Part shown: one piece after another, positions 1 to 7,166 of the stretch
Position numbering within the stretch: position 1 is the first letter of the stretch
Layout: every line of letters begins with the position of its first letter
Source of the DNA: an uncultured Pelagibacteraceae bacterium
GTDB taxonomy: Bacteria > Pseudomonadota > Alphaproteobacteria > Pelagibacterales > Pelagibacteraceae
Length of the DNA: 64,000 bases
Direction of reading: 5' to 3'
Assembly: GCA_902595815.1 (NCBI GenBank)
Contig: CACJRL010000008.1
Coordinates: 1 to 64,000 of the forward strand
The notes under the pieces: model-generated
What the model was told of the DNA's origin: nothing
The model's input: the letters and a program-made list of their open reading frames with translations, nothing else
Database searches by the model: none
Position numbers and translations under genes: made by a program

Positions 1-306
1 TAAAATTAAAAAAATTAAGCTAGAAAATGATAAAGCATATAAAAGTATTTTATTCTCGTTTTGTAAGTAACCAATTAAACAATTCCAATAAAAAAACAAA
101 AATAAAACGTATATAAACATAAAAAACTTAAAATAATATTTTACTGGTTCATACCTTCCTGTTCTCGAAATAGATGTACAGCCCTCAAAGAAAGGAATAC
201 ATTTTGGAACTAAATCTAAATGTATGGATATTAGGTAGGAAACTGTAACTGTTAATATGGGTATTATAAAACAGCCTATAGCAAATGCTTTGATGTATTT
301 AAGCAT
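1..306 (-). CDS. Partial integral membrane protein, hypothetical
   Basis: The reading frame is open for 102 codons from an ATG at 306 to the window edge, so the C-terminus is missing. Residues 1-27 form a hydrophobic segment, a polar stretch with Cys (GCTSISRTGRYEP) follows, and two more hydrophobic segments lie at about 60-80 and 88-102. This pattern, with a short conserved-looking loop between TM1 and TM2, loosely recalls Frag1/DUF998-type membrane proteins, but that is only an impression. The start lies 15 nt after the stop of a tiny basic ORF on the same strand, so the two are probably co-transcribed. Function is unknown. Confidence 0.6.
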   Translation of the reverse strand, partial: MLKYIKAFAIGCFIIPILTVTVSYLISIHLDLVPKCIPFFEGCTSISRTGRYEPVKYYFKFFMFIYVLFLFFYWNCLIGYLQNENKILLYALSFSSLIFLIL

Positions 307-320
307 TCAATTTATTTTTT

Positions 321-404
321 CTATTTTTTCTTATTTTTCTTTCTTGCTCGTCTTTTTTTAGAGCCCATTTTCCTTCGGCCTCTATGCTTTTTAGGGTATC
401 CCAT
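321..404 (-). CDS. Very small basic protein (27 aa)
   Basis: ATG at 404 and TAG at 321 give a 27-residue peptide in which about 17 residues are Lys, Arg or His, ending in KKRRARKKNKKK. An AAGGAG Shine-Dalgarno sequence (413-408) lies 3 nt upstream, notable because most starts in this window have no clear SD. The composition resembles small basic ribosomal or ribosome-assembly peptides such as the Thx type, but no specific family can be claimed. It lies divergently upstream of metC and 15 nt before the membrane protein on the same strand. It could be a chance ORF in A-rich DNA; the SD and spacing argue for a real gene. Confidence 0.5.
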   Translation of the reverse strand: MGYPKKHRGRRKMGSKKRRARKKNKKK

Positions 405-479
405 AATCTCCTTAGTTTTACAATTTTATTGACTTATTCGAGGGATATAGCATTGTCAATATAACTAATCAATTTTTTT

Positions 480-1658
480 ATGGTTAATTCAGTTAAAACT
501 TTTTTAAAACAAGTAGGAAAAGATTATCAGAATCAGTCAGTTAATCCGCCAGTAGTAAGAGCTTCAACGATAATATTTAAAACTCTTCAAGATATAAAGA
601 AAACACAAAGTAATTATAAAAAAAATCCCTTAAGCAAAAATTTTGATTATGGTCGAAAAGGAACATCAACAACTTTTGCACTGCAAGAACTATTAAGAAA
701 AATTGAAAATGCTTATCAAGTTTATTTAACTCCAACAGGATTTGGTGCAGTTTTTCTTGGAGTGATTAGCGTTGTAAGACCTGGTGATGAAATTATTATA
801 ACAGACTCAGTTTACTCTCCCACAAGATTTTTAACCGAAGACTATTTAAAAAAATTCAATATTAAAGCAGTATTTTATGATCCAAAAAACTTAGATGACT
901 TAAAAAAAAAAATTACAAAAAAGACTAAACTTATTTTTGTTGAAAACCCTGGAAGTAACACATTTGAATTTCAAGATTTAAAAAAAATATTATCTTTTGC
1001 TAAGCATAAGAATATTTATACAGCTATTGATAACACATGGGGAACACCTTATTTAATCAAGCCTTTAGACTTAGGTTTTGATATGTCTATAGTTTCAGCG
1101 ACAAAATATTATTCTGGTCATTCAGATGTTATGGGTGGCAGCTTAGCTATTAAAAAAAGACTTTTTAAACAAGTGGAATTAAGTCAAAAAGCAGTTGGTT
1201 TAAGACTAAGCCCTGATGATGCCTATTTAATTATGAGAGGACTAAGAACATTAGATATTAGGTTAGACAAACATCAAGATAATACAATCAAGGTAGCTAA
1301 TTTTTTGAGTAAACAAAAAAAAGTTAAAGAGGTTTTTTACCCAATTAAAAAAAATATTAAACAATACAAAATGTGGAAAAAGTATTACTCAGGATCATCT
1401 GGGTTAATGGGTGTAAAAATTATTTCTAAAAATAAAAACTCTGTAATTAAATTTTTGAATAAACTAAAATTATTTGCCCATGGTTACAGCTGGGGTGGAT
1501 TTGAAAGTCTTGCTTTATATCAAGACAAATTGGCACTGGGCAATAGGAGCTACACAAAGCTGAGTAATAACGAACATATTATAAGATTACATATTGGTTT
1601 AGAAGATCCAAATGATTTGATTGCTGACATTAAACAGGCTATTAAATCTGTAAGATGA
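480..1658 (+). CDS. metC: Cystathionine beta-lyase-like PLP enzyme
   Basis: This 392-aa protein is a Cys/Met-metabolism PLP-dependent (fold type I) enzyme. The PLP-binding Lys lies in SATKYYSGHSD (Lys209), the motif typical of MetC-type beta-lyases. The upstream PLP phosphate region includes YLTPTGFGAVFLG, and DNTWGTPYL carries the Asp that pairs with the PLP ring nitrogen. The family cleaves cystathionine to homocysteine, pyruvate and ammonia in the cytoplasm; a cysteine desulfhydrase or related C-S lyase role is also possible. The start ATG follows a run of T with no Shine-Dalgarno. It overlaps the next gene by 4 nt, so the two are translationally coupled. Confidence 0.85.
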   Translation: MVNSVKTFLKQVGKDYQNQSVNPPVVRASTIIFKTLQDIKKTQSNYKKNPLSKNFDYGRKGTSTTFALQELLRKIENAYQVYLTPTGFGAVFLGVISVVRPGDEIIITDSVYSPTRFLTEDYLKKFNIKAVFYDPKNLDDLKKKITKKTKLIFVENPGSNTFEFQDLKKILSFAKHKNIYTAIDNTWGTPYLIKPLDLGFDMSIVSATKYYSGHSDVMGGSLAIKKRLFKQVELSQKAVGLRLSPDDAYLIMRGLRTLDIRLDKHQDNTIKVANFLSKQKKVKEVFYPIKKNIKQYKMWKKYYSGSSGLMGVKIISKNKNSVIKFLNKLKLFAHGYSWGGFESLALYQDKLALGNRSYTKLSNNEHIIRLHIGLEDPNDLIADIKQAIKSVR

Positions 1659-2875
1659 ATGACACCAAATTTTTTCCAACAAAGAAAGCATTAATTACTG
1701 TAATAGCTGCGTCTGTTGTTGTTATTATTGCACTGGGAATAAGACAGACTTTTGGAATGTTTTATTTTGATTTTGCAACTGATTTAGATATCACCATAAC
1801 ACAGTTCGGTTTTACAATGGGATTACAGCTCTTACTGTGGGGTGTTTTCAGTCCTATGTTTGGAATTATTACGGACAAGTATGGTGGCAATATTGCAATT
1901 TTTATTGGATTTGTTTTTTATTTATTAGCAATTTTATTATTTTATTCAGGTTTTAATACTGGTTATTATTTTACTATAACAATTGGAATATTAGTTGGCG
2001 TTGGACTGGGATCCACAGCTATCAGTATACCTGTTTCAGTTGTTGCAAAACATTTTCCGGTATCAAGCAGAACAATAGCAACAGGCATAGTAACATCAGC
2101 AGGATCTTTTGGATATTTTATATCACCTCTAATCACTAGATACTCACTTGTTGAACATGGGTGGGAAAATACAATGTTATTTTTCTGTTTCTTTTTAGGT
2201 CTAGGATTAATTGTAGCATTATTTGTTTCAACACCAAAAATACCTGTTGGTACAAATCAAAATAACAATCAAACAGCTAGAGAAGCTTTAAAAGAGGCTT
2301 TTTTAAATAAAAGTTACATTTATCTTACGTTAGGTTTCTTTGTATGTGGTTGGCACATTGCTTTAGTTGCAACTCATATACCCACGTACATGATTGATAA
2401 AGGATTACCAGATTGGTGTGCAGCAATGGTATTAGCTTTAATTGGACTTTTTAATATGGTCGGAACAATTACAAGTGGATATCTCGCAACCAGATACAGT
2501 CAAAAAATTTTATTAAGTGCGATTTACTTACTAAGAGGAGTATCAATAATCTATTTCATATTCTTACCACCAAGTGTTTTTAATTCAGTAATCTTTGGAA
2601 TTACTTTTGGGATGTTATGGCTATCAACAGTTCCACCAACAAATGGAATCATAGGAAAAGTATTTGGAACTAAATATATCGGATTATTATATGGAATTGT
2701 TTTTGTAAGTCATCAAATTGGATCTTTTTTAGGAGCTTATTTGAGTGGTGTTTTCTACGAACTTAACGGCAATTTTGATTATGCTTGGTACATATCTATC
2801 GCATTATCTATTTTTGCTGGTTTGATACATTTACCTATAAAAGAGAAGCCAATTGAAAGACCTCAAATCGCATAA
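1655..2875 (+). CDS. MFS transporter
   Basis: The 406-residue polytopic protein has about 12 hydrophobic segments and a central cytoplasmic loop near residue 200-215, the usual major facilitator layout. After TM1 comes RQTFGMFYFD, typical of the oxalate/formate and monocarboxylate branch of the family, and the TM2-TM3 loop carries the MFS signature-like GIITDKYGG. Substrate is not determinable from sequence; a small organic anion is a reasonable guess. The start overlaps the metC stop (ATGA), and its 3' end overlaps the TTG start of the pabB-like gene by 23 nt, placing it inside one operon. Confidence 0.85.
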   Translation: MNDTKFFPTKKALITVIAASVVVIIALGIRQTFGMFYFDFATDLDITITQFGFTMGLQLLLWGVFSPMFGIITDKYGGNIAIFIGFVFYLLAILLFYSGFNTGYYFTITIGILVGVGLGSTAISIPVSVVAKHFPVSSRTIATGIVTSAGSFGYFISPLITRYSLVEHGWENTMLFFCFFLGLGLIVALFVSTPKIPVGTNQNNNQTAREALKEAFLNKSYIYLTLGFFVCGWHIALVATHIPTYMIDKGLPDWCAAMVLALIGLFNMVGTITSGYLATRYSQKILLSAIYLLRGVSIIYFIFLPPSVFNSVIFGITFGMLWLSTVPPTNGIIGKVFGTKYIGLLYGIVFVSHQIGSFLGAYLSGVFYELNGNFDYAWYISIALSIFAGLIHLPIKEKPIERPQIA

Positions 2876-4067
2876 ACTTAAATTTAACCCTTATTTAGAA
2901 AAACTTTATCAGTCGGATAAGCCGCTGATAATCTACAAGGTCGATAATGGTTACGACATTTATACAGATTTTTCTAAAAAAATTAACTTAACAAAAAATA
3001 ATATACATAAATTTTTAAACTCTTTTGAGAAAATGAAATATAAAAAGGAAACTGATCAATATATTGGTTTTTTTGGATATGAAATTTTAAATTATTTACT
3101 TGGTATTAAAATAAGTAAACAGTCTAAAAATAGTTTTTATAAGGGAGTTTTTTACAAACCAGAAACAATCATTAAAATAAGAGATAAAATTTCAGTATTT
3201 TCAAATAAAAAGAAGCAAGAATTTAATAATTATTTTAAACCAACTAAAATTTTATCGCCATTTAAATTAAATATTAAATATCAAAAATACAAAAAAATAT
3301 TTGATATTTTTTCAAAAAAAATAAAACAAGGAGAGACATATCAAATAAAAATTTGTACAAAATATCGTAATAAATCTTCAATAAATCCAATTAATTTTTT
3401 CTGGAGATTAATGAAGTCAAATGCTTCACCAGAATCTTTTATGATAAGAGATAAAAACTATTCAATTGTAAGCTGCTCGCCTGAAACTTTATTATTAAAA
3501 AAAGGCAATAAAATTATTACCAAACCTATTGCTGGCACATTACGAAAAAGTAAAAAAACGAACAGATCTAGTGCCCTAAAGTTTTTTAGAAATAATTCTA
3601 AAGAGACCAAAGAACACAATATGATTGTTGATATGGAAAGAAGTGATTTATCAAGAGTTTGTATTCCAGGAACAGTAAAAATTGATAAAGAAAAGTATGT
3701 TGAGGAATACAGGCACTTATATCACTATGTTACAACTATATCTGGAAGTCTATTAAAAGGCATGACTGTAAAAAATATTATCAAATCTATGATGCCTGGT
3801 GGATCAGTCATAGGTTGTCCCAAAGTACGAACTTTGGAATTATTAAATCAACAAGAAAAAGAGAATAGAAATATTTTTACAGGTAGTTTTGGTTATATAA
3901 AATTTAATAAGGATATGAGATTTAACATAATAATAAGATCTATATTAAATTATAAAAATACATCAGAAATATCTGCGGCATCTGGAGTTGTATTAGATAG
4001 TGCAGCAAAAAAAGAATTTAATGAAAATTTTATAAAAGCAAAATCATTACTAGAATTATTTAAATGA
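2853..4067 (+). CDS. pabB: Aminodeoxychorismate synthase component I (PabB-like)
   Basis: The C-terminal two thirds is a chorismate-binding domain: KQGETYQIKIC, EHNMIVDMERSDLSRV and the GGSVIGCPKVRTLEL motif are all present. It would aminate chorismate with ammonia from the adjacent PabA-like subunit. The active-site motif reads PIAGT (Ala227) rather than the PIKGT lysine typical of many PabB proteins; PIAGT is what anthranilate synthase TrpE normally has. The pabA- and pabC-like neighbours favour p-aminobenzoate synthesis for folate over tryptophan. The frame has no early ATG; the TTG at 2853 inside the MFS gene is the best start, and the next Met is about 60 residues in. Confidence 0.8.
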   Translation: MKDLKSHKLKFNPYLEKLYQSDKPLIIYKVDNGYDIYTDFSKKINLTKNNIHKFLNSFEKMKYKKETDQYIGFFGYEILNYLLGIKISKQSKNSFYKGVFYKPETIIKIRDKISVFSNKKKQEFNNYFKPTKILSPFKLNIKYQKYKKIFDIFSKKIKQGETYQIKICTKYRNKSSINPINFFWRLMKSNASPESFMIRDKNYSIVSCSPETLLLKKGNKIITKPIAGTLRKSKKTNRSSALKFFRNNSKETKEHNMIVDMERSDLSRVCIPGTVKIDKEKYVEEYRHLYHYVTTISGSLLKGMTVKNIIKSMMPGGSVIGCPKVRTLELLNQQEKENRNIFTGSFGYIKFNKDMRFNIIIRSILNYKNTSEISAASGVVLDSAAKKEFNENFIKAKSLLELFK

Positions 4068-4630
4068 TTTATATAATTGATCACCAAGATTCATTTACAT
4101 GGAATGTAGTTCATCAATTCTCTCTGTTTGATAAAGTTTATTGTTCAAATTATTTTGAAATAAATAGTAGTTTATTAAATAAATCTAATACAATTGTATT
4201 ATCTCCTGGACCTGGCTCACCCAAAGATTACCCAAATACATCAAAAATTTATAATAAATTTAAAGGAAGAAAAAAAATCATAGGAATCTGCTTGGGATAT
4301 CAGCAAATATTACATTGTGAAAATGCCAAAATTATTCAACAAAAGAGAATATTTCATGGTTATCAATCTGAAGTAAAAGTTGTTTCAAATAAATCCATCT
4401 TTAGAAAGAACTCTAAATTTAAAGTTGGAAGATATCATTCACTTAAGCTTCAAGAGCCATTTATTAAAGAAAATTTTGATATTACTATGAGATGCGTTAA
4501 AACTAATATTGCTATGGCTTTTGAAAACAAAAGAGATGATGTATATGGTTTTCAATTTCATCCAGAATCTTTTTTAACAACAAATGGTAAAATTCTTATT
4601 AAAAAAATCTTACAATCGAAAAGATCTTAA
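4064..4630 (+). CDS. pabA: Glutamine amidotransferase component (PabA/TrpG type)
   Basis: A 188-aa class I glutamine amidotransferase that supplies ammonia to the chorismate-amination subunit. Visible motifs are the N-terminal IDHQDSFTWN, the oxyanion strand SPGPGSP, the nucleophile GICLGYQQ (Cys76), and the C-terminal FQFHPES holding the catalytic His and Glu. The length matches PabA/TrpG (about 190 aa). It overlaps pabB by 4 nt (ATGA) and is overlapped by the start of the pabC-like gene. Because PabA and TrpG are often interchangeable, the subunit could also serve anthranilate synthase. Confidence 0.85.
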   Translation: MIYIIDHQDSFTWNVVHQFSLFDKVYCSNYFEINSSLLNKSNTIVLSPGPGSPKDYPNTSKIYNKFKGRKKIIGICLGYQQILHCENAKIIQQKRIFHGYQSEVKVVSNKSIFRKNSKFKVGRYHSLKLQEPFIKENFDITMRCVKTNIAMAFENKRDDVYGFQFHPESFLTTNGKILIKKILQSKRS

Positions 4631-5360
4631 AGAAAAAGAATTTAAAGATCTATGGAATGCCCATGGGGTATTTACAACTATGTGGATCTATGGGAAACCT
4701 CAAAAGATTTTATTTTTTAAAGAACACATAACAAATCTCATTAAGTCTACTAAAAATTACAAAATTTATGATCAAAATTTAAAAAGAAATATTTTTAAAA
4801 TAATTAAATCTAATTTAAATAGACAAAAAAATTATAATCATTTATTGAGAATTGCAGTAACCAAAAGTTTAATTTCTATATCTTTGAGAGATAAATTAAA
4901 AATTAAAAAAAATCTTCAGTTAAAGTTAGTCAATTACAATAGAATTAAGCCTGAACATAAAAATCTAAAGTATAAATTTATTTTAAAAAATTTATCTAAA
5001 ATGGATAATACAAAATCCGATATTGCTCTTTGCTCAAATGGAAAAATTTTAGAAACAGGAACTTCGAATATTATTTTTATAAAAGATAATAAATACTATT
5101 CACCTATAAGAAAATTTTATCGAGGAGTTAATCTAAAGTTTTTTGAAAAGCAATTTAAAATAAAAAAAACTAATATTAATATAAATAATTTAAATCAATA
5201 TGAGGAAATACTTCTAATCGGATCTGGAAAGGGAGTTTCTACTGTTTCATCTATAAAAGAGAAAAACTGGAATAGAAAAAAATATAAATCCTATGAGACT
5301 TTTGTAAGTAAATATCAAACTCAAATACAAAAACAAAAAAAATTGAGTAAATATTTATGA
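4584..5360 (+). CDS. pabC: Aminotransferase class IV, probable aminodeoxychorismate lyase
   Basis: The 258-aa protein matches the class IV PLP fold: an N-terminal HGVFTTMWIY segment, then SNGKILETGTSNIIFI, the family's G-x-(I/L)-x-E-x-x-x-S/T-N-I signature, and a C-terminal IGSGKGVSTVSSI phosphate-binding region. The family includes 4-amino-4-deoxychorismate lyase (PabC), D-amino acid transaminase and branched-chain aminotransferase; position after pabB and pabA makes PabC the best choice. The protein is unusually Lys-rich and diverged, so catalytic detail is uncertain. The ATG at 4584 overlaps pabA by 47 nt; a later start cannot be excluded because conservation begins near residue 25. Confidence 0.75.
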   Translation: MVKFLLKKSYNRKDLKEKEFKDLWNAHGVFTTMWIYGKPQKILFFKEHITNLIKSTKNYKIYDQNLKRNIFKIIKSNLNRQKNYNHLLRIAVTKSLISISLRDKLKIKKNLQLKLVNYNRIKPEHKNLKYKFILKNLSKMDNTKSDIALCSNGKILETGTSNIIFIKDNKYYSPIRKFYRGVNLKFFEKQFKIKKTNININNLNQYEEILLIGSGKGVSTVSSIKEKNWNRKKYKSYETFVSKYQTQIQKQKKLSKYL

Positions 5361-5755
5361 GAAATCCTAATAATCCGTGCATATTCTGTTTTACAAAGAA
5401 AAAGGAATATCTTTTTGAAAATGAACTAGCTTATGCAACTACTGACACTTACCCTGTATCAAAATTTCATTCACTTATAATTCCAAAGCGGTGTGTTAAA
5501 AATTATTTTGATCTAACCTCAAAAGAAATCTTAGCGTGCAATAAATTAATAAAAAAACTAAAAAAAAAAATTGAAATGAACGATAAATCTGTAAAAGGTT
5601 TTAATATTGGTACCAACTCAGGTAAGGTTGCTGGGCAATCTATTAATCATTGTCATATTCATCTGATTCCAAGACGAAAAAATGATGTTAAAAATCCCCA
5701 AGGTGGTGTTCGAGCTGTAATCTCTGCTAAACAGCATTATGTAAGGAAAAAGTAA
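5357..5755 (+). CDS. HIT family protein
   Basis: A 132-aa histidine-triad protein. The signature NHCHIHLIPRR (His-x-His-x-His) near residue 95 is intact, and CIFCF near the N-terminus resembles the zinc-binding CxxC seen in many bacterial HIT proteins. The family hydrolyses nucleoside phosphoramidates and dinucleotides in the cytoplasm. It overlaps the pabC-like gene by 4 nt and ends the operon; the following 106 nt separate it from aprM. The link to folate genes is probably only positional. Confidence 0.85.
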   Translation: MRNPNNPCIFCFTKKKEYLFENELAYATTDTYPVSKFHSLIIPKRCVKNYFDLTSKEILACNKLIKKLKKKIEMNDKSVKGFNIGTNSGKVAGQSINHCHIHLIPRRKNDVKNPQGGVRAVISAKQHYVRKK

Positions 5756-5788
5756 CTTTTATTAACATTTTTTTATTGAGATGAGATT

Positions 5789-5837
5789 ATTAGTCAGTTG
5801 AACTAATATTTTATATAGATTAAGAGCTTAGATTAGT
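5789..5837. promoter_or_regulatory. Repeated ATTAGT half-sites upstream of apr operon
   Basis: In the 106-nt gap before aprM, ATTAGT at 5789-5794 and ACTAAT at 5802-5807 form a 6-bp inverted repeat with a 7-nt spacer, and ATTAGT recurs at 5832-5837, 43 nt (about four helical turns) from the first copy. This could be an operator for a dimeric regulator of the sulfur genes. In AT-rich DNA such 6-mers can arise by chance, so the call is tentative. The aprM start itself has a good GGAG about 8 nt upstream. Confidence 0.25.
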
Positions 5838-5861
5838 ATTATATTTAGCGGAGATAATAAT

Positions 5862-6656
5862 ATGTTCACAACAAATCCATTTGCTGTCCTTTCCTCAACA
5901 GTTCCTTCAATTGCTTTGCAAGCATTTGTTTTATTGATGTTAGCATTAGTAGTGATTGGAACACTGATGGATATTATTCATAAGAAGAATGTAAAATATT
6001 TTTTTAATAATGCTAAAAAAGCAAAAAAAGCAGCAAGTAGAGAATTAAGTCTTGGCGAGAAAACAGCGATAATTTCTAAAACTGTAGTACATGATATTGG
6101 AACTACATCTGAATTAGGTTTGGGTAAAAGAAGATTTGCACATGTATTAGGAATGTATGGAACAATATTATTTTGGATTGGGTCAGGTGTTATGATATTT
6201 GGATATTCTTCTCCTAATGCGGTAACTCCATCTATATGGCCAATCATTTGGCACGCTGGTGCAATTTTAACTTGCCTTGGAGCTTATTGGTTTTGGTTTT
6301 TTTTAAGAGTAGATGTATCTGCTGAAGCTCACTCAGTTTTTAGAATCATAAAAGCAGATTTATTTGTTTTAGCTTTAGTATTATCTTCTACGTTTGGTTT
6401 AGCTTGGTCGTATTTTCAATATTCAGGATCTAATGGTTTAAGTATTTTATTTTTAATTTTGTTTGCAGTTGCAAACATAGTTTTATTTGGAGGAGTTTAC
6501 TGGTCTAAATTTGCACATATGTTCTACAAACCAGGTGCTGCAATCCAAAAAAATTTAGCAGAAGCCGATGGATCTAGAGATAATTTGCCTCCACCTGCAG
6601 ATGCGCCAGAACAATTTGGACTTGGAATTAAACGTGAGGCACCAAAGCACTATTAA
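5862..6656 (+). CDS. aprM: APS reductase membrane anchor AprM
   Basis: A 264-aa membrane protein with about five hydrophobic segments (roughly 15-37, 92-114, 122-149, 165-186 and 192-213) and a Pro-rich soluble tail. His93, His131 and His219 near membrane edges could be haem or quinone-site ligands (inference). Position directly before aprB and aprA is that of AprM, the proposed electron-transfer anchor of APS reductase in one lineage of sulfur oxidisers and in SAR11, where QmoABC is absent. It would pass electrons from sulfite oxidation to the quinone pool. A GGAG Shine-Dalgarno about 8 nt upstream supports the start. It is the first gene of the apr operon. Confidence 0.85.
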   Translation: MFTTNPFAVLSSTVPSIALQAFVLLMLALVVIGTLMDIIHKKNVKYFFNNAKKAKKAASRELSLGEKTAIISKTVVHDIGTTSELGLGKRRFAHVLGMYGTILFWIGSGVMIFGYSSPNAVTPSIWPIIWHAGAILTCLGAYWFWFFLRVDVSAEAHSVFRIIKADLFVLALVLSSTFGLAWSYFQYSGSNGLSILFLILFAVANIVLFGGVYWSKFAHMFYKPGAAIQKNLAEADGSRDNLPPPADAPEQFGLGIKREAPKHY

Positions 6657-6695
6657 TATGATTGATAAAATTTTAAAGAAAGGTAATAAGTAGAT

Positions 6696-7166
6696 ATGTC
6701 AACTTTTGTATACATGACGAGATGTGATGGTTGTGGTCACTGTGTAGATATATGTCCATCGGATATCATGCACATAGACGAAACTATTAGAAGAGCAAAA
6801 AATATAGAACCAAATTTTTGTTGGGAATGCTATTCATGCGTTAAGGCATGTCCTAATCATGCAATTGATGTAAGAGGATATGCTGATTTTGCTCCAATGG
6901 GTCATAGTGTTAGAGTTAGAAGAGAAGAAGAAAAAGGAACTATTTCTTGGAGAATAAAATTTAGAAACGGTACAGAGAAAAATTTTGTATCACCAATAAC
7001 AACAAAACCTTGGGGAAAATTCATACCAAAATTAGCTGAAGCAGATACTCCTAATCAAGGAGAGATTAATTCACAAATTTTATATAATGAGCCACATGGT
7101 TTAAATACTGAAAAAGATTTACCAACTTTAGACAAGAATTCATTTAAGCAAGGCGTTTATTATTAA
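6696..7166 (+). CDS. aprB: Adenylylsulfate reductase beta subunit
   Basis: A 156-aa ferredoxin-like subunit carrying two [4Fe-4S] clusters. Cys10, 13, 16 and 20 form the first CxxCxxCxxxCP set, and Cys42, 45, 48 and 52 the second, where CWECYSC matches the APS reductase beta pattern. The C-terminal extension without cysteines that wraps the alpha subunit in known structures is present (residues 75-156). It relays electrons between the FAD of AprA and the membrane anchor. It lies 39 nt after aprM and its stop overlaps the aprA start by 1 nt. Confidence 0.93.
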   Translation: MSTFVYMTRCDGCGHCVDICPSDIMHIDETIRRAKNIEPNFCWECYSCVKACPNHAIDVRGYADFAPMGHSVRVRREEEKGTISWRIKFRNGTEKNFVSPITTKPWGKFIPKLAEADTPNQGEINSQILYNEPHGLNTEKDLPTLDKNSFKQGVYY

